From positions 1 through 54,264 of the forward strand of contig NZ_FPAC01000011.1 in NCBI RefSeq assembly GCF_900116105.1: a DNA stretch of 54,264 nucleotides, written 5' to 3'. Shown here in pieces: positions 33,620 to 42,597 of the stretch. The translations under genes and the position numbers were made by a program. Under the pieces are notes generated by a model. That model was given only the letters and a program-made list of their open reading frames with translations, ran no database searches and was not told the DNA's origin. Within the stretch, counting starts at the first letter, position 1. Each line of letters opens with the position of its first letter. This DNA is from Paenibacillus sp. 453mf. Lineage in GTDB: Bacteria; Bacillota; Bacilli; Paenibacillales; Paenibacillaceae.

Positions 33620-34570
33620 TTAAGATCGAATCAACAATCCTGCGGCTCCGACGATTCCTGCATCATTACCAAGTGTGGCTGGTACAATAGATACCCCTTC
33701 TTGCAGAGGTTCAGGCGTGTAACTCGCAAATACGCTGCGTACTTCGTCGAACAGGATGTTTCCTGCCTTCGATACACCGCCACCGATAATATATGCTTGC
33801 GGATTCAGTACAGCTGTCACTGCAGCCAGGGATTTACCCAGATAGAAAGCTGCACGATGAACAATGCGAAGAGCTACCTCATCTCCTGCTTTGGCTGCAT
33901 CGAACACGTCCTTCGCCATAATTACCGGGACTGTACTGAGGCTCGTGTGATCTCCGCGCTCTACAGCATCCTTCGCCATACGAATAATACCCGTTGCGGA
34001 TGAAACGGTTTCTAAACAGCCCATCTTGCCACAGCCGCATTTAATAGCCTCAAGATCCGGCACAATGCTGACATGACCAAGCTCTCCGGCCATACCCGAG
34101 AAGCCTTGATAGATCTTGCCATTAATAATAATTCCACCGCCAACGCCTGTTCCAAGCGTATAGCACACACAATTCTCAACGCCTGCGCCCGCACCCGCCC
34201 ATGCCTCGCCAAGTGCTGCTACATTCGCGTCATTATCTATTTTGACAGGCTTGCCAAGTCTTTCTTCGAGAATGGAACGAATTGGAACATCTCGAAATCC
34301 TACGTTGGGTGCGAGAATAACAATTCCTTCACGCACATTAGTGAATCCGGCAACTCCTGCACCAACTCCTGCAAGCCGGTCCCAACTGTATGGTGACTCC
34401 TCTACGATTTGACGGACATACTTTTCGATGTTGTCAATAACAGTATCTACACCTTTGTCCACTTCTGTAGGTCCTTCATAGGTATGTAGAAGTTTTCCTT
34501 GCTCGTCGCAGATTCCGACTTTGATCGCCGTTCCGCCCAAATCCACTCCAACGTAGATATTTTCAGACAT
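33620..34570 (-). CDS. glcK: ROK-family glucokinase
   Basis: 316 residues from the ATG at 34570 (AAGGTGG upstream); a TTG 9 bases earlier is possible. VGVDLGGTAIKVGICD is the phosphate-binding start; DNDANVAALGEAWAG carries the catalytic Asp; CGCGKMGCLETVSS is the ROK zinc site. It phosphorylates glucose with ATP, feeding the glycolytic operon. In B. subtilis a NUDIX gene (yvcI) holds this position between trxB and rapZ. Confidence 0.93.
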   Translation of the reverse strand: MSENIYVGVDLGGTAIKVGICDEQGKLLHTYEGPTEVDKGVDTVIDNIEKYVRQIVEESPYSWDRLAGVGAGVAGFTNVREGIVILAPNVGFRDVPIRSILEERLGKPVKIDNDANVAALGEAWAGAGAGVENCVCYTLGTGVGGGIIINGKIYQGFSGMAGELGHVSIVPDLEAIKCGCGKMGCLETVSSATGIIRMAKDAVERGDHTSLSTVPVIMAKDVFDAAKAGDEVALRIVHRAAFYLGKSLAAVTAVLNPQAYIIGGGVSKAGNILFDEVRSVFASYTPEPLQEGVSIVPATLGNDAGIVGAAGLLIRS

Positions 34571-34741
34571 TGCTAGCAAGCCACCTTTATCATCTGTAAT
34601 ATTTATTCTTACGTTATCACTATAATTGAAGGAACAAAGTCGGTCAAGACGAAGAAAGTGCTAAAACACTTGACAAAAAACGACCTTTAACAAAAAATTC
34701 TTGGATGCTCTCTGCAGAATTTTAGCTGAAAAGCCGTGCAT

Positions 34742-34778
34742 AAAATCAGCCGCGCACAATAGGATCGTGCCCGGCTGG
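34742..34778 (-). terminator. Terminator of trxB
   Basis: On the minus strand AGCCGGGCACGAT and ATTGTGCGCGGCT pair around CCT with one mismatch and G-T pairs, then ATTTTAT. It lies about 20 bases after trxB. Confidence 0.7.
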
Positions 34779-34798
34779 TCATTTGAAGCTTATATTCA

Positions 34799-35758
34799 TT
34801 ATGGATTGAGTGTCTCGCTCCAGTCATGTGTCATGCTGCCTTCCAAAAACTTCTCACAGTCCATAGCGGCCATACAGCCTGAGCCCGCTGCCGTAATTGC
34901 TTGGCGATACTTCGTATCTTGAACGTCGCCGCAAGCAAACACCCCTGGAATATTCGTTTCCGTTGTGCCTGGATTAACCGCAATGTAACCTCCGGCATCC
35001 AGTGTAATCTGCTCTTTCAAGAACTCCGTATTTGGACGATGTCCAATCGCGACAAACACGCCGGAAGCTTCAATCAACTCTTCCTCGCCCGTCTCATTGT
35101 TCTGAACCTTGAGACCTTTGACCCCTGACTCCTCCACAACGACCTCAAGCGGAGTCCGATTAAGAGCCCAATCCACTTTTTCATTCCCACGTGCACGGTC
35201 CTGCATAATTTTTGAAGCGCGGAGCTCCTCGCGGCGGTGAACGACGGTTACGCTGGAGGCAAAGCGAGTCAAGAAGTTTGCTTCCTCCATCGCTGAATCT
35301 CCTCCGCCAATAACGACAATTTTCTTGCTTCGGAAGAAGAAACCATCACAAGTCGCGCAGGTGCTAACACCGCGGCCTACGTTTTCTTTTTCCCCTGGAA
35401 TACCCAAATACTTGGCAGAAGCACCTGTCGAGATAATAACTGCATCGGCTGTTATTTCCTCCCGACCTTCCACTTTGATCCGGAAAGGACGCACAGACAA
35501 GTCGATGTCGTCCACCCAGCCGCTCTTAAACTCTGCCCCAAAGCGTTCAGCCTGCTTACGCATGTTATCCATCAGCTCGGGACCTAGAATACCTTCGGGA
35601 AAGCCCGGAAAGTTCTCTACCTCTGTTGTGGTTGTCAATTGTCCTCCCGGCTCAAGACCCTCGATTACGAGTGGATTCATACTCGCACGAGCCAAATATA
35701 TGGCTGAAGTCAGGCCTGCTGGTCCTGTTCCAATAATAACCGATCTATAGTGAGACAT
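34799..35758 (-). CDS. trxB: Thioredoxin reductase
   Basis: 319 residues. FAD-binding GTGPAG start, redox-active CATC in STCATCDGFFF (about 133-140), NADPH-binding VIGGGDSAMEEANFL with HRRE, and FACGDVQD near the C-terminus. Transfers electrons from NADPH to thioredoxin. It is the downstream neighbour of the TPR gene (32-base gap), as in B. subtilis yvcD-trxB. Confidence 0.96.
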   Translation of the reverse strand: MSHYRSVIIGTGPAGLTSAIYLARASMNPLVIEGLEPGGQLTTTTEVENFPGFPEGILGPELMDNMRKQAERFGAEFKSGWVDDIDLSVRPFRIKVEGREEITADAVIISTGASAKYLGIPGEKENVGRGVSTCATCDGFFFRSKKIVVIGGGDSAMEEANFLTRFASSVTVVHRREELRASKIMQDRARGNEKVDWALNRTPLEVVVEESGVKGLKVQNNETGEEELIEASGVFVAIGHRPNTEFLKEQITLDAGGYIAVNPGTTETNIPGVFACGDVQDTKYRQAITAAGSGCMAAMDCEKFLEGSMTHDWSETLNP

Positions 35759-35790
35759 GCTAATACCTCCCTAGCGTTTATTGTGGAATG

Positions 35791-37584
35791 CTACGATTTC
35801 TTCTCCTTCAGAGCTTGAAAGATGTGTTCCATACGATGCTGAATATCACATACACGATCAATTTGTTTCACGTATCTGCTTACAGTTGATGCTGAAATCC
35901 CGTATCTTTGAGCCAGTTCTGAATACGTTATTCCCTTAGACACATACTTCATCGTCAAATATTCCAGGGCAGCTGACCACCCTTCCACATGCTGAATGGT
36001 TGGCATGTCAGGAGACACTCTCATTAGATAGTCTGCCCATAAATGTTGAACACCTTCACGCAAATGCTCAGATCGTTTGTGCATCTCCTCAAGTGCCATG
36101 TCTAAGACTGCCTGCTGCTGATCATCCAGTACGGGTGAAGGCTCCTGCCCCTGCTCGCTCCGGCCAAAAAGGTATTGCGTCAGTACCGGTGTGCCTTGAC
36201 CGTAAGGATTCGCTGAGGATTCAGAAGCTCCAGTATCCACATCAGATTCGTTCAGATCTCCAATCTCACGTAGTACAGAGAGCGCCATTTGCTTCAGTTC
36301 CAGACTCTGTTCCTCCTCCAAAAAAGAGGTAAGGGCCTGCTGAACCTCATAGTCCCCGATAATCTGAAGCGCCCGAATCACATTAGCCTTCGTTGGATCA
36401 TCGCCGCGATGAAGAGCCCAGAAGAAAGAAGAACGAATTAAAGGATCTTTTTTGATATCTTCAGGCACATGGCTTCCATACTTCTCCCACAAACGAAACT
36501 GCTCTTCAAACGGCAAGTGATAGTGATAGCTTACAGGACCCACTCTTTGATCCATTTTTCTCGAATGAAGCTGGTCCAAATAAAACTTTGGCACCTCTGA
36601 GTCCGGATCCAGCTTGCTGACCATCTGCCACAGACGTTTCGCCGCATCATACTGTTCCGTATTGCAAGCAGCGACGGCCGTATAATGCACGAGCGAAGGA
36701 TCATTCGCTGCTTCCCCGCTCCTTAGCAGCCGGCGGAAATGCATATAGGCAGCTTCGTGCTGACCCATTATCCCCATCGTAGTGCCCAGCTTAAATACAT
36801 GTTCTTGTTCAAACGGAACCAAGGTCAAGAGCTGCTTCAAGAGAAGTGCAACTTGCTCTTCGTCTCCATCATTCTGATAAAAAATCGCCAGATTGCACAG
36901 CGCATGCAAATTGCCGGGCTCCTGCTCAAGCAGATCATATATCGTTTGCTTGGCTTTTGGGAATCGTCCCATATAATAATAAGCCAGAGCTAGATTGTTG
37001 CGCGCGGATACAAAATCGGGATGCTCGGAAGCAATGCTCTCCAGCATTTCTGCTGCCTGTGCAAACTTGCCTTCCTCCAGCAAACTGCGTGCAACATCAT
37101 GCTCTGCAACACCTTCTCTTGCTTTAATCCTTTTTACATGAAGCTTGCGTTTGAGTTCGTGAGATAGAAGCTCTATCATTTCTTCTGCTTCTTCGAGAAA
37201 GTGCCCTTGCTCATCCTCCTCCAAATAGGTCACCAGTGCTTCCTCTGCAGATTCAAACTGCTCCATGTTGGCATAGTTATTGGCCATATAGAAGTAGCAT
37301 TCTGTCATTCCAGAATCAACGTGCTTCATGATATGTTCCAATACTTCATTCGAGCCGGCATAGTCACCCATCTCTGATAATATACCCGCCATATTAAAAT
37401 GATTCACCGGATTGTCCGGTTCATATTCAACAGCTTTGCGAAAATATTTAAGCGCCTTGTCATAATGATTGCGATCCAGCTCGCGGACGGCTCTTTCAAA
37501 GAAGAAAGAAGCATCGAGATGAACCTGTATAACATTATTAGAAGAGCTGTCAGTCCGCTGTGGCTTGCTTTTCATATGTGCCAA
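35791..37584 (-). CDS. TPR-repeat protein with C-terminal helix-turn-helix (YvcD position)
   Basis: 597 residues, start TTG at 37584 (GGGAGG close upstream) or ATG at 37575. TPR-like repeats run from about 30 to 360 (YDKALKYFRKAVEYEPDNPV; FPKAKQTIYDLLEQEPGNLH). A middle part (about 360-500) is all-helical, and near 555-580 ITYSELAQRYGISASTVSRY reads as a DNA-binding HTH. It is therefore a possible scaffold/regulator. The position between the his operon and trxB matches B. subtilis yvcD, a TPR protein. Function unknown. Confidence 0.85.
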   Translation of the reverse strand: MAHMKSKPQRTDSSSNNVIQVHLDASFFFERAVRELDRNHYDKALKYFRKAVEYEPDNPVNHFNMAGILSEMGDYAGSNEVLEHIMKHVDSGMTECYFYMANNYANMEQFESAEEALVTYLEEDEQGHFLEEAEEMIELLSHELKRKLHVKRIKAREGVAEHDVARSLLEEGKFAQAAEMLESIASEHPDFVSARNNLALAYYYMGRFPKAKQTIYDLLEQEPGNLHALCNLAIFYQNDGDEEQVALLLKQLLTLVPFEQEHVFKLGTTMGIMGQHEAAYMHFRRLLRSGEAANDPSLVHYTAVAACNTEQYDAAKRLWQMVSKLDPDSEVPKFYLDQLHSRKMDQRVGPVSYHYHLPFEEQFRLWEKYGSHVPEDIKKDPLIRSSFFWALHRGDDPTKANVIRALQIIGDYEVQQALTSFLEEEQSLELKQMALSVLREIGDLNESDVDTGASESSANPYGQGTPVLTQYLFGRSEQGQEPSPVLDDQQQAVLDMALEEMHKRSEHLREGVQHLWADYLMRVSPDMPTIQHVEGWSAALEYLTMKYVSKGITYSELAQRYGISASTVSRYVKQIDRVCDIQHRMEHIFQALKEKKS

Positions 37585-37701
37585 GGCACCTCCCTATAAC
37601 ATACAATTTCATACTCTCCAGTATAACATAATCTGAGCAAGTCTTCGCCGGTATTGCAAAACTATGCACTCCATGAAAATTTATACTATCCACCATCAAA
37701 A

Positions 37702-37757
37702 GAATCAATATCTTCATACCGTTGTTTGCTCTAATCAAGCGTATATAGATCAACAAT
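37702..37757. repeat. Degraded half copy of the MITE-like repeat
   Basis: GAATCAATATCTTCATACC followed by TGCTCTAATCAAGCGTATATAGATCAA aligns with the left half of the repeat at 32373, with several changes. The right half is absent and the prs terminator begins here. Confidence 0.6.
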
Positions 37758-37787
37758 AAAAAAAGCTCTCCCTATAGACGGGAGAAC
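37758..37787 (-). terminator. Terminator of the his-prs operon
   Basis: On the minus strand TCTCCC-GTCTATA-GGGAGA, then GCTTTTTTT. It overlaps the last codons of prs. Confidence 0.8.
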
Positions 37788-37789
37788 TT

Positions 37790-38740
37790 CTATACACCAG
37801 CATCCTTAAACAACGTAGCGATTGAGCCGCCATCTAGAATAATACGAATGGCCCTCGCCAGCATGGGTGCAACCGACAAGACTGTGAAACACGATGGATC
37901 ACCGGACTCCGGCAGAGCAATAGAGTCGGTAACTACAATCTCAGAGATGTGAGGGTGCGTAAGCCTTTCCAAGGCAGGCCCTGAAAAAAGACCATGCGTC
38001 GCGCTTACAATAGCAGAGCCGGCCCCTCTCTCCTTAAGCCCCTCCACCACATTTACAATGGTCGTACCTGTATCAATTAGATCTTCAATGATGATTGGTG
38101 TTCTGCCATCTACATCCCCGATGACATGAGTAATAACTGATTCATTATGATTGGGACGCTTCTTGATCATAATGGCGAATGGCGAATCCAGCCTGCTGGC
38201 CAGCTTCTCCGCCATGGACGCCCGGCCTGCATCCGGCGACACAATGACCGGATTCACAATATTCTTACTCTTCAAGTAGTCACATATCAAGTCAAGAGCC
38301 GTCAAGTGATCCACAGGTATATTGAAGAAGCCTTGGATCGCGGCGGCGTGCAAATCTATCGTTACAATTCTGCTCGCACCCGCTGTCGTCAGTACATCAG
38401 CCAGCAGCTTGGCAGAGATCGGCTCACGCGGTGCAGATTTGCGTTCCTGCCTTGCATAGCCGTAATAGGGCAATATGACATTAACCGTCCGTGCAGATGC
38501 CCGCTTGGCGGCATCAATCATCACGAGCAGCTCAACAAGCAGCTCATTGATCGGTCTCGACAGCGATTGTACTAGGAACACGTCACAATTTCGGATCGTT
38601 TCCTCATAGTGGACATATATCTCACCGCTCTGGAAACGGGCTATTTTGATCTTGCCCGATTCGACTCCAAGCTTGCGGCAAATATTTTGCACGAGCTGAG
38701 GGTTAGACGATCCCGAAAATATACGGAGAGAATGCTGCAT
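37790..38740 (-). CDS. prs: Ribose-phosphate pyrophosphokinase (divergent, his-operon linked)
   Basis: 316 residues from the ATG at 38740 with GGGAGG upstream. Makes PRPP from ribose-5-phosphate and ATP. RIFSGSSNPQLVQNI, RFQSGEIYVHYEETIRNCDV, YGYARQERKSAPREPISAKL and the PRPP loop IIIEDLIDTGTTIVNV are present. Several signature positions differ from the housekeeping enzyme: VSPDAGRASMAEKL instead of the usual PDHGG type, and EDLIDTGT instead of DDMIDTAGT. Position at the end of the his operon suggests a dedicated PRPP supply for HisG. Confidence 0.9.
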   Translation of the reverse strand: MQHSLRIFSGSSNPQLVQNICRKLGVESGKIKIARFQSGEIYVHYEETIRNCDVFLVQSLSRPINELLVELLVMIDAAKRASARTVNVILPYYGYARQERKSAPREPISAKLLADVLTTAGASRIVTIDLHAAAIQGFFNIPVDHLTALDLICDYLKSKNIVNPVIVSPDAGRASMAEKLASRLDSPFAIMIKKRPNHNESVITHVIGDVDGRTPIIIEDLIDTGTTIVNVVEGLKERGAGSAIVSATHGLFSGPALERLTHPHISEIVVTDSIALPESGDPSCFTVLSVAPMLARAIRIILDGGSIATLFKDAGV

Positions 38741-38829
38741 ACATGCCTCCCGAATCAAAATTTTAGACATCACTACCGAGCACTTCATTTTTCATCCTTA
38801 TATTTCCATTATACTCTGCGACGACTGGA

Positions 38830-39654
38830 TTACAATGGAACAGACGACCGTTTTCGATGCTCGAATACGGCAAGTTCTGTATATCCGATTTCCCGTAGAA
38901 GATCTCTTGCCTGATCGACATGCTCACCCACTTTTGCCGGATCATGCGCATCTGATCCAACCGTGATTGGAATGTTCAATTCAAAAGCTTTCTCAAGTAT
39001 TCGCCGGCTCGGGAACATTTCGGCACAAGGCTTGGATAGACCAGACGCATTCAGCTCTATTGCCAACTTGCTCGCTGCAATGGTCTTAAGGACAGATAAT
39101 TCCAGCTGCAGCCATTCCTCTGCTTCCGATGACTTTGGTGTATAACCGAAACGCTTGATCACATCGATGTGCCCGAGATAATCATAGAGACCTGAGCGCG
39201 CCGCCTTCTCAACCGCATCGTAATACGTCTTGTACACTTCAAGGACATCCTTGTTCTCCCAGTTGTGCACCTGCCGATAATCCGAAATGTCCCATTCCTT
39301 AAGGAAATGAACGGATCCAATGACATAATCAAAAGGATAGGCGTTAATGATCTGCTCAATCTTCTCTTCAAATCCCTCAATATAGTCTCCCTCTAGACCG
39401 ACAAGCACCTTAATTTGTCCCTTGTACTTTTCCCTAAGTGATAGGCACTCCTCCACGTAACGGGGGAGCTCCTCCATTGGCATCGCCATTTCAGGATAAT
39501 ACGTTGCCGGATTGACATGGATCAGCGGCATGTGGTCCGACAGCCCAATTTGACTGTAGCCGAGCCGAACTGCTTGCTGTACATAGGCTTCCAGTTCTCC
39601 TACCGCATGTCCACATCTGGCATGATGTGTATGGAAGTCGATTAGCATAGACAT
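38830..39654 (-). CDS. hisJ: Histidinol-phosphatase, PHP type (HisJ)
   Basis: 274 residues from the ATG at 39654 (AGGTGGG upstream). PHP-family metal motifs: DFHTHHARCGHA, SDHMPLI, GLEGDYIEG, IGSVHFL, GHIDVIKRFG and VGSDAHDP. It removes phosphate from histidinol phosphate. Sixteen bases downstream of hisIE, thus in the his operon. In B. subtilis hisJ lies elsewhere. Confidence 0.92.
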   Translation of the reverse strand: MSMLIDFHTHHARCGHAVGELEAYVQQAVRLGYSQIGLSDHMPLIHVNPATYYPEMAMPMEELPRYVEECLSLREKYKGQIKVLVGLEGDYIEGFEEKIEQIINAYPFDYVIGSVHFLKEWDISDYRQVHNWENKDVLEVYKTYYDAVEKAARSGLYDYLGHIDVIKRFGYTPKSSEAEEWLQLELSVLKTIAASKLAIELNASGLSKPCAEMFPSRRILEKAFELNIPITVGSDAHDPAKVGEHVDQARDLLREIGYTELAVFEHRKRSSVPL

Positions 39655-39670
39655 AGAGTTCCCACCTGCC

Positions 39671-40363
39671 TTAATCCCGGCGTGGACGTTCATGGCGAAG
39701 ACTGAGCTCCTGCATGATTTCATCCAGTGGAAGCTTCCGCTCTTCAAGAAGAACGAGCAAATGATAGATCAGGTCACTGACCTCGAGTCTAAGCTCTTGG
39801 TTATCCTTGTTCTTGGCAGCGATGATCGTTTCTGACGCTTCCTCACCAATTTTCTTGAGGATCTTATCTACGCCTTTATCGAACAGATATGTCGTGTACG
39901 CACCTTCTGGACGCTCCTTCTCGCGCTCTGTGATGACACGCTCCAGCTCCGCCAGCACATCAAACCGGCTGCCTGCCTGCACTTCTGCACCAGCCTCACC
40001 AGTACCGGACACATAAGTCCTCGCCTGATTCACACCACTAAGTTCACGGAAGAAGCAGCTGTTCTCACCCGTATGGCATGCTGGTCCTTTGGGATTCACC
40101 AGTACGAGCAGCGTATCTCCATCACAATCATATTTTAATGAAACAATCGACTGTACATTGCCGGACGTCGCTCCTTTATTCCATAGCTCACCCCGTGAAC
40201 GGGACCAGAACCAGGTCTCTCCCGATGAGATCGACTTAAGCAGCGACTCTTCATTCATATAGGCCATCATCAGCACTTCTTTGGTGTCCGCATCCTGAAC
40301 AATGGCAGGGACAAGCCCTTTTTCATCGAAACGGACTGCTTCTATTGCTAGTTCTGTACTCAT
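39671..40363 (-). CDS. hisI: Bifunctional phosphoribosyl-AMP cyclohydrolase / phosphoribosyl-ATP pyrophosphatase
   Basis: 230 residues, fusion of HisI (1-115: MMAYMNEESL, SRSRGELWNKGATSGN, YDCDGD, GPACHTGENSCF with the metal Cys/Asp) and HisE (about 135-230: YLFDKGVDKILKKIGEEASE, DLIYHLLVLL). Catalyses steps 2 and 3 of histidine synthesis. Its ATG overlaps the hisF stop by 4 bases, indicating coupled translation. Confidence 0.97.
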   Translation of the reverse strand: MSTELAIEAVRFDEKGLVPAIVQDADTKEVLMMAYMNEESLLKSISSGETWFWSRSRGELWNKGATSGNVQSIVSLKYDCDGDTLLVLVNPKGPACHTGENSCFFRELSGVNQARTYVSGTGEAGAEVQAGSRFDVLAELERVITEREKERPEGAYTTYLFDKGVDKILKKIGEEASETIIAAKNKDNQELRLEVSDLIYHLLVLLEERKLPLDEIMQELSLRHERPRRD

Positions 40364-41118
40364 CGAATTTCAACCCCTTTGGATTTCAGCTGCTGTTTGA
40401 GATGCGGTATAGCGATCTCTTTATAGTGAAAGATCGTTGCAGCAAGCCCTGCATCTGCTTTGCCTTCTGTGAACACTTCTTCAAAATGCGCTTCTTGCCC
40501 TGCACCGCCTGAAGCAATAACGGGGATCCAGACTGCCTCACTCACAGCCTTCGTCAGTGCGATATCAAATCCGTCCTTCGTTCCGTCTGTATCCATGCTC
40601 GTAAGCAGCAATTCTCCAGCTCCCAGCTGCTCAGCTCGTTTGACCCAATCCAGTGCTCGAATGCCCGTTGCCTTTCTTCCGCCGTGTGTATATACCTCCC
40701 AGTCGTTGATCGACTCGTTCCACTTGGCATCAACAGCAACCACAATACACTGAGATCCAAACCGCTGTGCACCTTGAGTAATTAAATCAGGGTTCAGTAC
40801 AGCTGCTGTATTAATCCCGATTTTATCCGCACCCGCACGCAAAATTTTCTTCATATCATCCACATGCTTAATTCCCCCGCCTACCGTGAAAGGAATCGCA
40901 ATTTCTCCAGCGGTTTGACGGACGACCTCGATCATCGTTTCCCGTCCTTCTGCTGAAGCCGATATATCCAAGAAGACAATCTCGTCTGCACCTTCCTTAT
41001 CGTATAAGGCAGCAAGCTCTACAGGATCACCGGCATCTCTTAGATTGACGAAATTGACTCCTTTTACAACTCTGCCGTCCTTCACATCCAGGCATGGTAT
41101 GATCCGCTTGGCCAGCAT
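40360..41118 (-). CDS. hisF: Imidazole glycerol phosphate synthase cyclase subunit
   Basis: 252 residues, TIM barrel. IIPCLDVKDGRVVKG carries catalytic Asp11, AVDAKWN carries Asp130, and GGGIKHV and TSMDTDGTKDG are family marks. Works with HisH, which supplies ammonia. GAGGAGGGTG precedes the ATG. Confidence 0.98.
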   Translation of the reverse strand: MLAKRIIPCLDVKDGRVVKGVNFVNLRDAGDPVELAALYDKEGADEIVFLDISASAEGRETMIEVVRQTAGEIAIPFTVGGGIKHVDDMKKILRAGADKIGINTAAVLNPDLITQGAQRFGSQCIVVAVDAKWNESINDWEVYTHGGRKATGIRALDWVKRAEQLGAGELLLTSMDTDGTKDGFDIALTKAVSEAVWIPVIASGGAGQEAHFEEVFTEGKADAGLAATIFHYKEIAIPHLKQQLKSKGVEIR

Positions 41119-41146
41119 AGGTTCACCCTCCTCTCCTCTATTTCGT

Positions 41147-41893
41147 CTATGTTAAACCACTGTTATTGATCGTTTCGATGGCCTGCCTCAGATCAACGGC
41201 ACCCGTATACAATGCCTTTCCAACGATTGCGCCGCTGACGCCCTGATCTCTGTATCTGTGAAGACGCACAAGATCCTCCATCGTGCTGACTCCTCCTGAT
41301 GCAATGACCTGCTGTCCACTGACTTCAGCTAATGATACAATGGCTTCAATATTTGGCCCCTGCATCATTCCGTCTCTCGAAATATCCGTGAAAATAAAAG
41401 TCTTAGCTCCGTATGCGGCAAGCTCCTTGGCGAGTACCTCTGCTTTGACCTGAGAAGTTTCAAGCCAGCCTCTCGTCGCAACATAGCCATCTCGTGCATC
41501 AATGCCAATAGCCACCTTGTCACCATATGAAGCTAGTACGGTTTCTGTAAATTTTCGATCCTCGATTGCCGCAGTGCCGAGAATAACCCGACTGACGCCA
41601 AGAGACAGAAGCTGTTCCACATCCTCTATTCGGCGGAGACCGCCTCCGACTTGTACAGGAACATTTACAGCGGAAGCAATCTGTCCGATTACTTCTGCAT
41701 TAACTGGCTTGCCTTCCTTTGCTCCATCAAGATCGACCAAATGAATGAAGGTGCCCCCTTGTGCTTCCCATTCCTTAGCGGCTGCAACCGGATTGTCGTT
41801 GTACACAGTCTCCTGGTTATAGTCTCCTTGTACCAGCCTTACACATTTGCCGCCTAGAATATCAATGGCTGGATATATAGTGAACAAAGACAT
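41147..41893 (-). CDS. hisA: 1-(5-phosphoribosyl)-5-[(5-phosphoribosylamino)methylideneamino]imidazole-4-carboxamide isomerase (HisA)
   Basis: 248 residues, half-barrel duplication like HisF. YPAIDILGGKCVRLVQGDY (Asp8), VGGGLRRIEDV, GIDARDGYVATRGW and TDISRDGMMQGPN (Asp about 129) are intact. Amadori isomerase, step 4 of the pathway. GGGGGAGG lies upstream of the ATG. Confidence 0.98.
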   Translation of the reverse strand: MSLFTIYPAIDILGGKCVRLVQGDYNQETVYNDNPVAAAKEWEAQGGTFIHLVDLDGAKEGKPVNAEVIGQIASAVNVPVQVGGGLRRIEDVEQLLSLGVSRVILGTAAIEDRKFTETVLASYGDKVAIGIDARDGYVATRGWLETSQVKAEVLAKELAAYGAKTFIFTDISRDGMMQGPNIEAIVSLAEVSGQQVIASGGVSTMEDLVRLHRYRDQGVSGAIVGKALYTGAVDLRQAIETINNSGLT

Positions 41894-41969
41894 ACTAATT
41901 CAGGCCTCCCCCATCTTCTCTTGATTCTCACATCAACTTGAACTATCGCTACATTATGTCCTCAAGACC

Positions 41970-42593
41970 TCATTCAGAAGCTTCTGCTAAACGCAGAAAA
42001 TTGTTTAAGAGCTGCATCCCAAGCTTCCCGCTCTTCTCGGGATGAAACTGCATACCATACACGGAGCCATGGCCGACAATGGCCGTCACCGGATAACCAT
42101 AATCTGTAACCGCCAGCAGATTTGATTCTACTTCAGGCTTAGCGTGATAAGAATGGACAAAGTACACATGGCCTTCCTCCAGTCCTTCAAACAGGGGGCT
42201 GTCCTGATGTATAAATTCGAGCTCATTCCATCCCATATGCGGAACCTTGTAATCTGCCCTCTCTTCGAACCTTATAACATTCCCCGGCAAAATACCGAGA
42301 CCCTCATGATTCCCGTGCTCCTCACTTCTGCTGAATAGCAGCTGCATTCCTAGACAAATGCCGAGCAGCGGTGTTCCATCCTCGCTCACCTGCTTAATGA
42401 CGGTATCAAGCTTCGCTTCCCGAAGATGCTGCATCGCATCTCCAAATGCCCCTACACCCGGCAGAATGACGCCGGCAGCCCCTAGAATCTCTTGTTCATC
42501 CCCTGTTACCAGTGCGGTATAACCCAGTCTTTCGACAGCCTTGCTTACGCTGTGCAGGTTCCCCATTCCGTAATCAACAATGGCTATGGTCAT
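41970..42593 (-). CDS. hisH: Imidazole glycerol phosphate synthase glutaminase subunit
   Basis: 207 residues from the ATG at 42593 (MTIAIVDYGMGN). Class I glutamine amidotransferase: nucleophile Cys in LLGICLGMQLLF, and His/Glu in YGMQFHPEKSG. The start lies 4 bases after the hisB stop, with its ribosome site (AGGGAG) inside hisB. Confidence 0.97.
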   Translation of the reverse strand: MTIAIVDYGMGNLHSVSKAVERLGYTALVTGDEQEILGAAGVILPGVGAFGDAMQHLREAKLDTVIKQVSEDGTPLLGICLGMQLLFSRSEEHGNHEGLGILPGNVIRFEERADYKVPHMGWNELEFIHQDSPLFEGLEEGHVYFVHSYHAKPEVESNLLAVTDYGYPVTAIVGHGSVYGMQFHPEKSGKLGMQLLNNFLRLAEASE

Positions 42594-42597
42594 AAGG

